A DNA stretch of 35,932 bases from Rickettsiaceae bacterium (GTDB lineage Bacteria; Pseudomonadota; Alphaproteobacteria; Rickettsiales; Rickettsiaceae): positions 1 to 35,932 of the forward strand of contig JAIXRE010000117.1 in NCBI GenBank assembly GCA_027485375.1, in the 5' to 3' direction. The notes under the pieces were generated by a model, which did not search any database, was not told the origin of the DNA, and saw nothing but the letters and a program-made list of their open reading frames with translations. Shown piece by piece: positions 1 to 8,839 of this stretch; positions within the stretch are counted from its first letter, which is position 1; each line of letters opens with the position of its first letter. A program made the translations under genes and the position numbers.

Positions 1-1116
1 AAAAAAAAAAAAAAAAAAAAGCAAGATAGTAAGGAGTTGCTAACTTCTAATTACATTTTAAAGCTGCTTTTTATCTGCGGCAATGGATATATTAAACAGC
101 ATAAAGGTAAACTTGCGCAAGCAGTACCAAAAGTACCTGAGCACAAGCAAGACCCGCAGTACGGCGCACCAAACCTTGAAGTAATAGAAGAGTATACCGC
201 AGATAGTTCAAGATTTGGTAGGAAAACAAGCGGCGAGCTTGCGGAGCGTACAAAAGTACGTGAGCACAAGCGAGACCCGAGGTTTGACGCACCAAATCTT
301 GAAGTAGCAAAGGTATACAGTAAGGTTTTTCCATTGCAGCTATCTGCCACTGACGTTGAAGCACTTATTCGTAGCCCTTATAGTTTCTATGCTAAAAAAA
401 TTCTTGGTCTTAGGAAGCAAGATAGCATGGCTACCCCGCCTAAATTGTCAGAATTTGGTAGTTTCGTGCATAAGGTGATAGAAGATTATACTAATAATTA
501 CGCTAGCATTGCAGGTGCTGGCGAAGATATAAAAACTTCATACATTAGCAAACTTAGCTCTGGGCTTTTAGCAGAAGCAATATTACCATGTGTCGTTAAA
601 AAGTTTTGGCAAGCCAAATTTGCAGCCCTTGCCCCAGAGTTCATACAATTTGATGAGGAGAGGCGCAAAAATTGTCATAAAGTAATGTCTGAAATAAGGG
701 GCGAAATGTTGCTTGATGTTGCAGGCGGGCAGATAAAAATCACAGCAATAGCAGACCGCGCAGAGATTGATAAGCAAGGAAAAATAACTTTGCTTGACTA
801 TAAAACAGGTAGCTTACCTACTAAGGCAGATGTCGCAGCAGGTTTATCACCGCAACTAATTATAGAAGCCTTAATCGCCTTGCAAGGAGGTTTTGGTTTT
901 GAAGTACAAAGCGTAGAAAGCATAGTATATGTTAAAATTTCTAGCTCCCAGCCATATATCAACACTGTTGAAATAAAACTGGAAGAGGAAGAGCTAAAGA
1001 GACATGAAGAAGGGCTAAGGCATCTACTAGAAGAATATTATACTAACAAGTTGTTTTCCTTAGAATTAGACTTGCTTAAATACAACGACTATAAACATTT
1101 AGCAAGAAAGCTCTAA
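1..1116 (+). CDS. AddB-like PD-(D/E)XK nuclease domain protein, C-terminal part (5' end outside window)
   Basis: Frame is open from base 1 (KKKKKKKQDSKELLTSNY...) to the stop at 1116. The nuclease-like region contains LSATDVEALIRSPYSFYAKKILGLRKQD, FGSFVHKVIEDY and ITAIADRAEIDKQGKITLLDYKTGS, typical of the AddB/RecB-family PD-(D/E)XK domain. Confidence 0.8.
   Translation, partial: KKKKKKKQDSKELLTSNYILKLLFICGNGYIKQHKGKLAQAVPKVPEHKQDPQYGAPNLEVIEEYTADSSRFGRKTSGELAERTKVREHKRDPRFDAPNLEVAKVYSKVFPLQLSATDVEALIRSPYSFYAKKILGLRKQDSMATPPKLSEFGSFVHKVIEDYTNNYASIAGAGEDIKTSYISKLSSGLLAEAILPCVVKKFWQAKFAALAPEFIQFDEERRKNCHKVMSEIRGEMLLDVAGGQIKITAIADRAEIDKQGKITLLDYKTGSLPTKADVAAGLSPQLIIEALIALQGGFGFEVQSVESIVYVKISSSQPYINTVEIKLEEEELKRHEEGLRHLLEEYYTNKLFSLELDLLKYNDYKHLARKL
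114..181. repeat. Second, more degenerate copy of the same palindromic element
   Basis: aaaagtacctgagcacaagcaagacccgcagtacggcgcaccaaaccttgaagt aligns to aaaagtacgtgagcacaagcgagacccgaggtttgacgcaccaaatcttgaagt. The peptides KVPEHKQDPQYGAPNLEV and KVREHKRDPRFDAPNLEV are clearly repeated. Confidence 0.65.
207..303. repeat. Palindromic element (RPE-like) inserted in frame in the addB-like ORF
   Basis: Perfect 13-bp terminal inverted arms ttcaagatttggt (207-219) and accaaatcttgaa (291-303), with inner palindrome gcgtac-aaaa-gtac. The core agtacgtgagcacaagc recurs in other parts of the window. Confidence 0.75.
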
Positions 1117-1232
1117 GCAAAAATACCATAATTACGATAAAATAGTCTTAATAGTTACTATTAATTCTAGGTTTCAATTAATAATTGCATTAGGCTAGCA
1201 ATCAGAAACTATTTAATTAATCGGAGTTATTC

Positions 1233-2474
1233 ATGAAACATAACACAAGTTTTAAGCTTTTATCAACAAGCGCATTATTAATATCAATTTTAGCCACCAC
1301 AAACGCACATGCTGTACGTAACGGCGCTCTACCTTGCGGTCTTGGCGCACGTGTATCTTTAGGCGGAGCAGGCACAGCCTTGCCGCTTGATATCGTCTCT
1401 GATGTCGACGTAAACCCAGCTTTAACTGCCCAGACAGGAAACCACGCAGCATTATTTGTTGGAACTGGCTTGCAAAAACATAAAATTGATACTCGTGCAA
1501 CGCCAAATGCAGTGCCAGTGCTAAACCCAGCAGCACCAGGAGGAGTAGTATTCTTACCTTTAGGCAACACAAGTGGCGTTGCAAAAAATAAGATTCACTC
1601 TGTACCATTCGCTTTTTTTGGTGCAAACTACATGCTAAATGACCAAGTAACTTTAGGGATGGCTTTCCTTGCTACCAGCACTCAGCAAAAATATGATAAA
1701 CCAGTTTTCAATCCTCGTCTATCAACACATCACACTAGAATGGCTCAACCTATTTACATAATTGCACCAACTATGTCTTATAAGGTTGCTGATGATCATT
1801 CTTACGGTATTAGTGCCTTAATAGGATATTCTTCTGTAAGAAGTAACCTTGTTGACTCAAACTTAAGGCTAACCAAGGGCTCTATGAAAACTGACCATGC
1901 TTATGGATTTGGCGTGAAAGTTGGTGGTTTTTGGGGAATTAGTGATGCTGTAAAGCTTGGAGCTGCAGCTAGTACTCCACTTACGTTCCAAAAATTTAAA
2001 AAATACTCTGATAATTTACCATCTCCTTTAGTTATACCAGCAACATATAAAGTTGGTGTTAATGTTACTATGTCTGAAGGTTTAAATTTGTTACTAGACG
2101 TAAAAGAAATTCGTTATCGTGACGTCAAATGGTTCAAAAGGCTAGGCTGGAATAATCAAACAAGCTATATGGTTGGTGTTCAATACAAATTTAATCCAGA
2201 ATGGACAATGCGTGCTGGTTACAATTATGGTAAATCACCAATTCCAAAAGGCTATGTGTTACGTAATGCATTAGCACCATTTATCAGCGAACAAACTTTT
2301 GGTCTTGCTGCAGTGTATAACTTACCAAGTGGCTTATCAGTAGAGCTTGGCGGTGGTTACACACCATCTAAAAGCATGACTGATAATGGTTCAGTATCGG
2401 CAGCAGCTAAAGGGGCTAAAATTACTGTAAAAGAAGAAACTACAATGCGTCTTGGCTTAGTTTGGAAGTACTAA
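1233..2474 (+). CDS. FadL/OMPP1-like outer membrane protein
   Basis: N-terminal signal peptide (LLSTSALLISILATTNAHA), GLGARVSLGGAGTALPLDIVSDVDVNPA motif, beta-barrel-like alternation and a terminal aromatic residue (LGLVWKY); SD-like ggag upstream. Confidence 0.75.
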   Translation: MKHNTSFKLLSTSALLISILATTNAHAVRNGALPCGLGARVSLGGAGTALPLDIVSDVDVNPALTAQTGNHAALFVGTGLQKHKIDTRATPNAVPVLNPAAPGGVVFLPLGNTSGVAKNKIHSVPFAFFGANYMLNDQVTLGMAFLATSTQQKYDKPVFNPRLSTHHTRMAQPIYIIAPTMSYKVADDHSYGISALIGYSSVRSNLVDSNLRLTKGSMKTDHAYGFGVKVGGFWGISDAVKLGAAASTPLTFQKFKKYSDNLPSPLVIPATYKVGVNVTMSEGLNLLLDVKEIRYRDVKWFKRLGWNNQTSYMVGVQYKFNPEWTMRAGYNYGKSPIPKGYVLRNALAPFISEQTFGLAAVYNLPSGLSVELGGGYTPSKSMTDNGSVSAAAKGAKITVKEETTMRLGLVWKY

Positions 2475-2723
2475 GATTTAAAAAATTGAGAAACGTCCCC
2501 CGGGCGTGCCCTTTGTCATTCCCGGCGTGCCTTTTGTCATTCCCGCGCGCCCTTTGTCATTCCCGCGCAGGCGGGAATCCAAAAAACCATTAAATGGATC
2601 CCCTCCTCCGAGGGGATGACAAAGAAAGGGCGAGGGGATGACAAAGAAAGGACTAGGGGATGGCAAAAAAGAAGAAAAAATGACATGAAGGCAAAAATTA
2701 TCCCAAATTCAAATTAATTTACT
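2475..2723. repeat. MITE-like palindromic repeat element (copy 1)
   Basis: GC-rich block with 21-bp cgtgccctttgtcattcccgg repeats and a 70-bp palindromic core (2552-2621). Right terminus ttatcccaaattcaaattaatttact (2698-2723) matches the inverted terminus of copy 2 at 24/26. The left terminus is degenerate. Confidence 0.7.
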
Positions 2724-3008
2724 AATAGTTATAGTACACCTGCCCCACCAATGACTCGTAATTCAAGCAAGAACCCAGTAAAATTATAAGCTATGTTATT
2801 TTACTAACGTTTTTTAATACCGCTACTAGCAATATGTGCTTTTTTTATCACAATTAATAAATAAAATAGAATTTGTCTCTTTATAAGTAGACAAGTTGCG
2901 ATACATTCTTTTATTATACACATGGTAATATGTACGGGTTGTTCCTTTTAGCAGTTCGTGCAAAATTCGATAAAACAAATTTTAATTTTTAAGGAGAAAT
3001 ATTGATAT

Positions 3009-6000
3009 ATGGCAAAAAATCCAAAATTTATCAAAAATTTACTAACCACAGCTTCTGCGCTAGCTGTAGCAATTGGCACAACTAATGCAATGGCTGTTGG
3101 TGGTCTTCCTGCTGCTGCCCCTGCTAACCCCGTTATCTTTATAGAGCCGCAAGCAGGAGCTCCAGCTGATAGTAGCCTGGCTTTAGGTTTCCTTTTAGAA
3201 GGTGGTCCTGCTACTGCTGGCAGTATCTCTGGGGATAACATCCAGAACGCTAATGCTGGTGGTGGTGCTAACGCTGCTGCTATTCCTGGTCCCTATGACT
3301 TGATAAAATTAGACGATGCAGATCTTCTTATAACAGGTGCTTTTGACCCCGCTAACACCTTTGACTTCTTTGGCTATGGTGGTGGTATTGTCGGTAATGC
3401 TGCTGCTCTGACTACTCTAGGTAATGTAATAAACACAGGTCCTGCTGTTGCGACTGATGTTGGACTTGGGAATGTTGGAGTCTATCTTGCTGCCGTTCGA
3501 GCTGCTAGTGGTTTTGGTGCTGCTGCCCCTGGTAATGAAGCTAACGCTAATACAAGGGGTTATCGCTTTGCTGGTAATCAAGAGACGAGGGTTACTGGTG
3601 ATGTTTCAGCTTTGGGGTACTTCTCTTTTGAACGTTTCAATCAGCCATTGATATTCAATCTTGCTCAGCAGAACGTTGGTCTCATTAGTGGTAATATTGA
3701 TCTTGCTAATGTTGTTGCTAATGATCCTGATGGCTTTGGTTCCGTCGTTGCTAATGAAAACATTACATTTATACGAGGGTTTGATAATCGTCCTAATCAG
3801 AAAGTTAACGATTTAACTGTTGCAGCTGCCAAACAAGTTAATGTCCAAGGTGATTTTGTTCTAGTAAACCAGCTAGAGATAAGAGCTGGTGCTACTACAA
3901 CTATTAAGCCTAACGCTGGCGTTCCCCTTAATCCTCAGGGTGATGCTCCTGTAGGTGTGGATGTTCCAACAGTTGTTTTTGGAGACGCTGCTTCTAAATT
4001 AGTACTTGCAACTGATGGTGCTCGCAACTCTGTTCATGTCCTAACTAAGACCATTGCTTTTCAAGGTCAAGGTAAAGTTGAGCTGAATGCTAATGGCTTC
4101 GATTTAGCTGTTACTGCTAATGTTGCTGCTCCTAATCCTGCTCTAGTAGCCTTAGGTGCTAACAATGGCGCTGGTAGGGTTACAGAATTAATTGTTTCTG
4201 GTGCTAACGCTGTTCATGTTAACGTTCCAACTCGCGCTAAAAAGATAATTGTTCAGGGTAATGGTATTCCCGGCAATCCTGCTGCTGCTAGGGATTTGGT
4301 ATTCCTCAAGATAGTTGACTCTGGCGCCGATGGATTACTACAATTAACTGGTGCTAGAAATATCAACTTTGCTGAAAATACGACAATTGGCAATGTAGCT
4401 GATGCTGCTACAGGTATTGACTTTAATGGTCAAAGATCAACAATAGTAGTTGATAACGGAAAAAATTTAATAGCTAATGTTAATGGTAATGCTGCTGATG
4501 CTGCTGGTGCTGCTCGTAATGCTAATGCTAACCTAGTAATACTAGGTGGAGAGTATACAGGAACAGCAAAAAATATAGCTAGAATGCAGATGTCTCTGAA
4601 TGGAAATAGTAAATTTGTAACACAAAATGCTGCGCACACAATTGCTGAATTAGGATTGGCAGCTAATGTAACGACTCTCCCTGCTGGATTTAAAAATACT
4701 GGTGTGGTTGTAGGTAATGGTAATGCTATATTCGAAGGTAACGCTACCTTTGATGGTAATGTTGGTACTGCTCTAGCTCCTGCGGGTAATTTCAGAATGG
4801 ACGGAGCTAACTCAGTAGTAAACTTTACTGGTACTACAAATATGGGAACACTTTTTTTCAATGCTGCTGATCAAAAATTCTTAGCTGGCGGCAATTTTAA
4901 AGGTGGTCTAAATTTCGTAGGCAACAATGGATTATTTAAATTAACAGGGGACGCTGACACTACAGTTGATTTTAGTGCTGGTGTTACTAACCCTGCAAAT
5001 GGTAAATTTGATTTTAGCTCAATTCTTGCTGGTCATACTCTAACTATAAACAACGCTTTTGGTACAGCGGCTGCTAAAATTAAGGAAGTTAATGCTACTG
5101 GTGGTGCCAAAATAGTATTCACTACTGCTGCTGGTGCTGCTCCTGCTAATGCTGGGCGTTATATCGAGAAGCTTGATATAGGAGCGCATGATACAACTAT
5201 AGTCTTTGATGACCAAGCAGCTAATCCTCTTCCTGTGGTCGGTAACTTATCCAACCAAGCAGGAAAAGGTATCCTTCAAATAAACAGAGATACAATATTT
5301 GGTGATGCTAACACTGCCTTTACTTCTAGTAACCAAGTTAATAAATTGGAATTTACGGCTGATGCGTGGTTAACCATAGGCAAACAAGGTCTTAAACTTT
5401 CTCCTGTTAACGGTATAACTACTACAGCTTTAAATACTGGTAAATTAGAATTTACAGGTGGTGATAACGTTCTTAATTTTACAGTCGCTACTGAGGCAAA
5501 TCCTTTAGGTAGAATGATATTAACAGATCTTGTTGGCGTTGCTCCTGCTGCTGGTGCAGCTCCTGGTGCTCCTAACGTTTTTGCCAAGGTTACCTTGCTG
5601 AAAAAAGCCTATTTTAGGCGCGATATTGAGTTGGCAATAAATAACACTTTAGAAATTCAAGATGATTTAACTTCTTCCCAAGTATCTGGATCTGGCGCAG
5701 CTAACAACGAAGGTATATTCATCTTAAACAATAAGAAGAGTTCAGGAGTTTTAACCTATAACGGAAGGGTTGGTGGTATCCCTGGTGCTAATGAGGCTTT
5801 GCAGGCTGTTAGAATCTCTGGCGGTGACGCAGCTGTAGCTCAGTTTGCTGCAGGTCAAGATGCTACACAAAGAGTTGAATTTACTAATGCTAATACTCCT
5901 GCAACCTTTACAATCAAGGATATATTAGGTGGCGTTCTTAATACTACCGTCACTAGTGCGGGCAACGGTATACATAAATTAGTGCTAGGTACTGCTCCTG

Positions 6001-8204
6001 CAGCTGGTGCTCCAGCTCCAGCTCCAGTTGGTTTAGTAACATTACAAGGTAGTTATGGTACAGCGGCTAACAGGGTAGGTATTACTGTTGATAGTGCTAA
6101 CGTAGCTGTCGACGCACCAGTATTTGCAGATTTAGCAACTACTGCGGATAATACTTATTCAATAAGTTTTCTAAGACCGACTACTGGTATAAATACTGCT
6201 GGTAGTGCTGCGAATGCATATACTACTGCAACGTTCACACCAGCAGCTACTGGTACTCAACTAGGTGATTTATATACAAGACAAGCAGCCATACAAGCTG
6301 GTACAACTGTTGCGTTCAAAGGTACATTATCCTCTGCAACTGGTGATGCTGGTCAAACGACACTTGCTGGGGTTGGTGCTGGTGCAGCTGTACTTCAATT
6401 AGGCACTGTTCCTGCAGCTCCTGTAGCTGGCGCAGCTCCTGTAGCTGACAACACTCTTGCTATACTAGATCATAATGTGAATGGCGTCGCAGCTGGTCAA
6501 GGTGTTGTAGAAATTGTAGGTAATACTTCTATTCTTAAAGCAATTGGTAATACGAGTCCTGTTCAAGTTTTCAGAGTTGTTGGCGTGAATCCTAAAAAAA
6601 TTGATTTAGGAGCTAATATTAGTGCTGAAGGTGTAAACTTAGGAGCTGGTAACACTTATAACCTTAAAGCTACTGCTGAAATTACAGCTAATCCTAATGG
6701 AATTGTTTCTGATAACAACACTTTGAAAATAGCTGGCGGTAACACTTTAGCACTTAGTGGTGCTACAACCTTACAGAATACTACGACAGTTAATACTAGT
6801 TATGATGCGGTCTCAAATAGCTTTGGTAAAGTCGTTGTCACTAACCTAGCAGCGGCTGGAACACAAATAAAAATCGACATTGACGATAAGGGACTAGTGG
6901 TAGGTAATACTCCAGTATCTTATCAAGTTGTTCAGATTAATGCGTTAGGAGCAGGTGTGGTTCCCGTGACTGTAGCGGCTGGGGTCAATCCTCGTAGCTT
7001 GAACACTTTGGCATTAGATGCAGCACAGCTAGGATATATAGTTGCTACCAACAATGCTAAAAATGTTGTTAATAATAACAATGCCTTAAATAACGATCAG
7101 AAAGCTTTCTTAACTCCATTAGTTGATCCTACAACAAATACTAATGATGAAGCTCGTGCTGAAATACAAGCTACATACGAGTTAAGTGATGAGAAGGCTA
7201 AAGAATTTATAGGTCGTTATGGTTCACAAACTACCAGCGCTGTAACTGCAGAGCTTGCAAATCAAAATGCAGAAGTGTTTAGCGTACTTGGTAGTCGTAT
7301 TGCTTCTGTGACAGCTCCTGAAGTAAAAACAGTCTCAGTTGGTCAAGCAGCTGGTGATGATGTAACAAGGAGTGGTGCTTGGGTCATGGGATTCTATGGT
7401 CAAGGTGCACAAAAAGCTAAAAACGGTGTTGCAGGTTACAAATCTAAATACGCTGGTGCAGTAGTTGGTGCTGATACTATGGTTAATGATTCATTAACTC
7501 TTGGTGTTGCTGTAACTCTTTCAAGAAGCGATATGAAGCATAAAGATGTTCTTGCTGGTGGTAAAACAAAAGCAAACACTGCTATGTTCTCTCTATATGG
7601 CTTGCAAAGCTTCGCTGGTGATTGGTTTGCTCAAGGTATAGTATCTTTCGGTTCAAGCAAAGTTACTACACGTAGCAAACAACTAGTTGGCGCTAACTAT
7701 CAGACAGGAACTGGCAAGTATGATGTTCTTTCTTATGGTGCTGAAGTACTGACTGGTTACAACTATAAAATGTCACAAGATGTAGTTTTAACTCCAATGC
7801 TTGGTTTGTCTTATACTAGATTCAATGATTCTGGTTATAAAGAAACTGGTCTTGGCGCTCTAAACAGAACTGTAAGCAAGAGAGCTACAGATAAGTTTGA
7901 AGCGATTCTTGGTGCAAGAGTTGCAACAAATACTCAAATGAACGGTATGGAAGTAACTCCTGAAGCTCATGCTTTTGTAAGACAATCTTTAGGCAACAAA
8001 GCACCAAAAGTAGATGTTAGAATGGATGGTCTAGCTAATCCTCTAGCAGTTAAGAAAGGTAAAGTCAGTAATACACTGGTTAACCTAGGTTTTGGTGTGA
8101 ATGCTAAGTCTGGCGCTATGGAATATGGCGTAGGATATGATGCTACCCTAGGAAGCAAATATATGGGTCACCAAGGTACTTTAAAAGTTAGAGTAAACTT
8201 CTAA
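3009..8204 (+). CDS. OmpB/Sca5-like autotransporter surface protein
   Basis: 1731 aa; signal peptide MAKNPKFIKNLLTTASALAVAIGTTNAMA; long Gly/Asn/Ala-rich passenger; C-terminal autotransporter beta-domain (RSGAWVMGFYGQGAQK...GVGYDATLGSKYMGHQGTLKVRVNF); SD aaggag. Confidence 0.85.
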   Translation: MAKNPKFIKNLLTTASALAVAIGTTNAMAVGGLPAAAPANPVIFIEPQAGAPADSSLALGFLLEGGPATAGSISGDNIQNANAGGGANAAAIPGPYDLIKLDDADLLITGAFDPANTFDFFGYGGGIVGNAAALTTLGNVINTGPAVATDVGLGNVGVYLAAVRAASGFGAAAPGNEANANTRGYRFAGNQETRVTGDVSALGYFSFERFNQPLIFNLAQQNVGLISGNIDLANVVANDPDGFGSVVANENITFIRGFDNRPNQKVNDLTVAAAKQVNVQGDFVLVNQLEIRAGATTTIKPNAGVPLNPQGDAPVGVDVPTVVFGDAASKLVLATDGARNSVHVLTKTIAFQGQGKVELNANGFDLAVTANVAAPNPALVALGANNGAGRVTELIVSGANAVHVNVPTRAKKIIVQGNGIPGNPAAARDLVFLKIVDSGADGLLQLTGARNINFAENTTIGNVADAATGIDFNGQRSTIVVDNGKNLIANVNGNAADAAGAARNANANLVILGGEYTGTAKNIARMQMSLNGNSKFVTQNAAHTIAELGLAANVTTLPAGFKNTGVVVGNGNAIFEGNATFDGNVGTALAPAGNFRMDGANSVVNFTGTTNMGTLFFNAADQKFLAGGNFKGGLNFVGNNGLFKLTGDADTTVDFSAGVTNPANGKFDFSSILAGHTLTINNAFGTAAAKIKEVNATGGAKIVFTTAAGAAPANAGRYIEKLDIGAHDTTIVFDDQAANPLPVVGNLSNQAGKGILQINRDTIFGDANTAFTSSNQVNKLEFTADAWLTIGKQGLKLSPVNGITTTALNTGKLEFTGGDNVLNFTVATEANPLGRMILTDLVGVAPAAGAAPGAPNVFAKVTLLKKAYFRRDIELAINNTLEIQDDLTSSQVSGSGAANNEGIFILNNKKSSGVLTYNGRVGGIPGANEALQAVRISGGDAAVAQFAAGQDATQRVEFTNANTPATFTIKDILGGVLNTTVTSAGNGIHKLVLGTAPAAGAPAPAPVGLVTLQGSYGTAANRVGITVDSANVAVDAPVFADLATTADNTYSISFLRPTTGINTAGSAANAYTTATFTPAATGTQLGDLYTRQAAIQAGTTVAFKGTLSSATGDAGQTTLAGVGAGAAVLQLGTVPAAPVAGAAPVADNTLAILDHNVNGVAAGQGVVEIVGNTSILKAIGNTSPVQVFRVVGVNPKKIDLGANISAEGVNLGAGNTYNLKATAEITANPNGIVSDNNTLKIAGGNTLALSGATTLQNTTTVNTSYDAVSNSFGKVVVTNLAAAGTQIKIDIDDKGLVVGNTPVSYQVVQINALGAGVVPVTVAAGVNPRSLNTLALDAAQLGYIVATNNAKNVVNNNNALNNDQKAFLTPLVDPTTNTNDEARAEIQATYELSDEKAKEFIGRYGSQTTSAVTAELANQNAEVFSVLGSRIASVTAPEVKTVSVGQAAGDDVTRSGAWVMGFYGQGAQKAKNGVAGYKSKYAGAVVGADTMVNDSLTLGVAVTLSRSDMKHKDVLAGGKTKANTAMFSLYGLQSFAGDWFAQGIVSFGSSKVTTRSKQLVGANYQTGTGKYDVLSYGAEVLTGYNYKMSQDVVLTPMLGLSYTRFNDSGYKETGLGALNRTVSKRATDKFEAILGARVATNTQMNGMEVTPEAHAFVRQSLGNKAPKVDVRMDGLANPLAVKKGKVSNTLVNLGFGVNAKSGAMEYGVGYDATLGSKYMGHQGTLKVRVNF

Positions 8205-8242
8205 TTTTAGCCTTGTAACACTAAATATTTGTGTTATATTAC

Positions 8243-8276
8243 AAAGCACCTCTGCAGAAATGTAGAGGTGCTTTTG
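8243..8276 (+). terminator. Rho-independent terminator of the autotransporter gene
   Basis: aaagcacctct-gcagaaatgt-agaggtgctttt hairpin. Confidence 0.85.
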
Positions 8277-8328
8277 TAATTATGTAAAGAGCAAGCAATA
8301 AGCCATTTCGCAATGATGGTGTTTGCAA

Positions 8329-8691
8329 TATAGTAAATTAACTTGAATTTGGGGTAAATTTTGCCCTAATGTCATTGCCTCTTTTTTGTCATCCCCTCGG
8401 AGGAGGGGATCCAGTTAATGGTTTTTTTGGATTCCTGCCTGCGCAGGAATGACAAAGAGGCGCAGGGATGGCACAAAAGGCGCGGGAATGGCAAACTTCT
8501 TTTGTGTCATCCCCTCGGAGGAGGGGATCCATTTTAATGGTTTTTTGGATTCCCGCCTGCGCGGGAATGACAAAGAGGCGCAGGGATGGCACAAAAGGCG
8601 CAGGGATGGCACAAAAGACGCGGGGATGGCGCAAAAGGCGCGCGTGAATGATAAAAGAGACGTTACCCTAAATTTAAGTTAATTTACTATA
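8329..8691. mobile_element. MITE-like non-autonomous element (copy 2) with terminal inverted repeats
   Basis: agtaaattaacttgaatttggggtaa (8332-8357) versus ttaccctaaatttaagttaatttact (8663-8688): 24/26 inverted match, extending outward by tat/ata. The interior contains two ~71-bp palindromic units (8387-8457 and 8505-8575) and a 20-bp tandem array. Confidence 0.75.
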
Positions 8692-8699
8692 ATAAATAA

Positions 8700-8787
8700 G
8701 GAGAGGTGGCCGAGTGGTTTAAGGCGCCCGCCTGGAAAGCGTGTTCACGGCAACGTGTCAGGGGTTCGAATCCCCTCCTCTCCGCCA
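8700..8787 (+). tRNA. tRNA-Ser (GGA anticodon), CCA encoded
   Basis: ggagaggtggccgagtggtttaaggcgcccgcctGGAaagcgtgttcacggcaacgtgtcaggggttcgaatcccctcctctccgcca; complementary acceptor arms, long variable arm, GGTTCGAATCC T-arm. Confidence 0.97.
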
Positions 8788-8839
8788 TGCTAATTAACCG
8801 CTTGCTCCTAGTAAGCTATAGCAATAACAAATGTAGGTT

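Noticed and set aside
51-364. Minus-strand ORFs of 99 and 90 aa at the left edge
   Set aside because: Antisense to the AddB-like gene; openness explained by the palindromic repeats in that segment.
4430-5587. Minus-strand ORFs inside the autotransporter gene (143 and 103 aa)
   Set aside because: Shadow ORFs caused by gct/ggt codon bias in the passenger domain.
8389-8634. Minus-strand ORFs (81 aa, 65 aa) and 2478-2666 with VIPAQAGIQ / HSCAGRNPK-type peptides
   Set aside because: They are translations of GC-rich palindromic repeat units, a common source of spurious ORFs, with no independent coding evidence.
8500-8660. CRISPR-like array
   Set aside because: The 20-bp units are contiguous tandem repeats without unique spacers, and no cas genes are present.
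8449-8682. 77-aa plus-strand ORF inside the repeat element
   Set aside because: Lies entirely within tandem/palindromic repeats; low-complexity translation.
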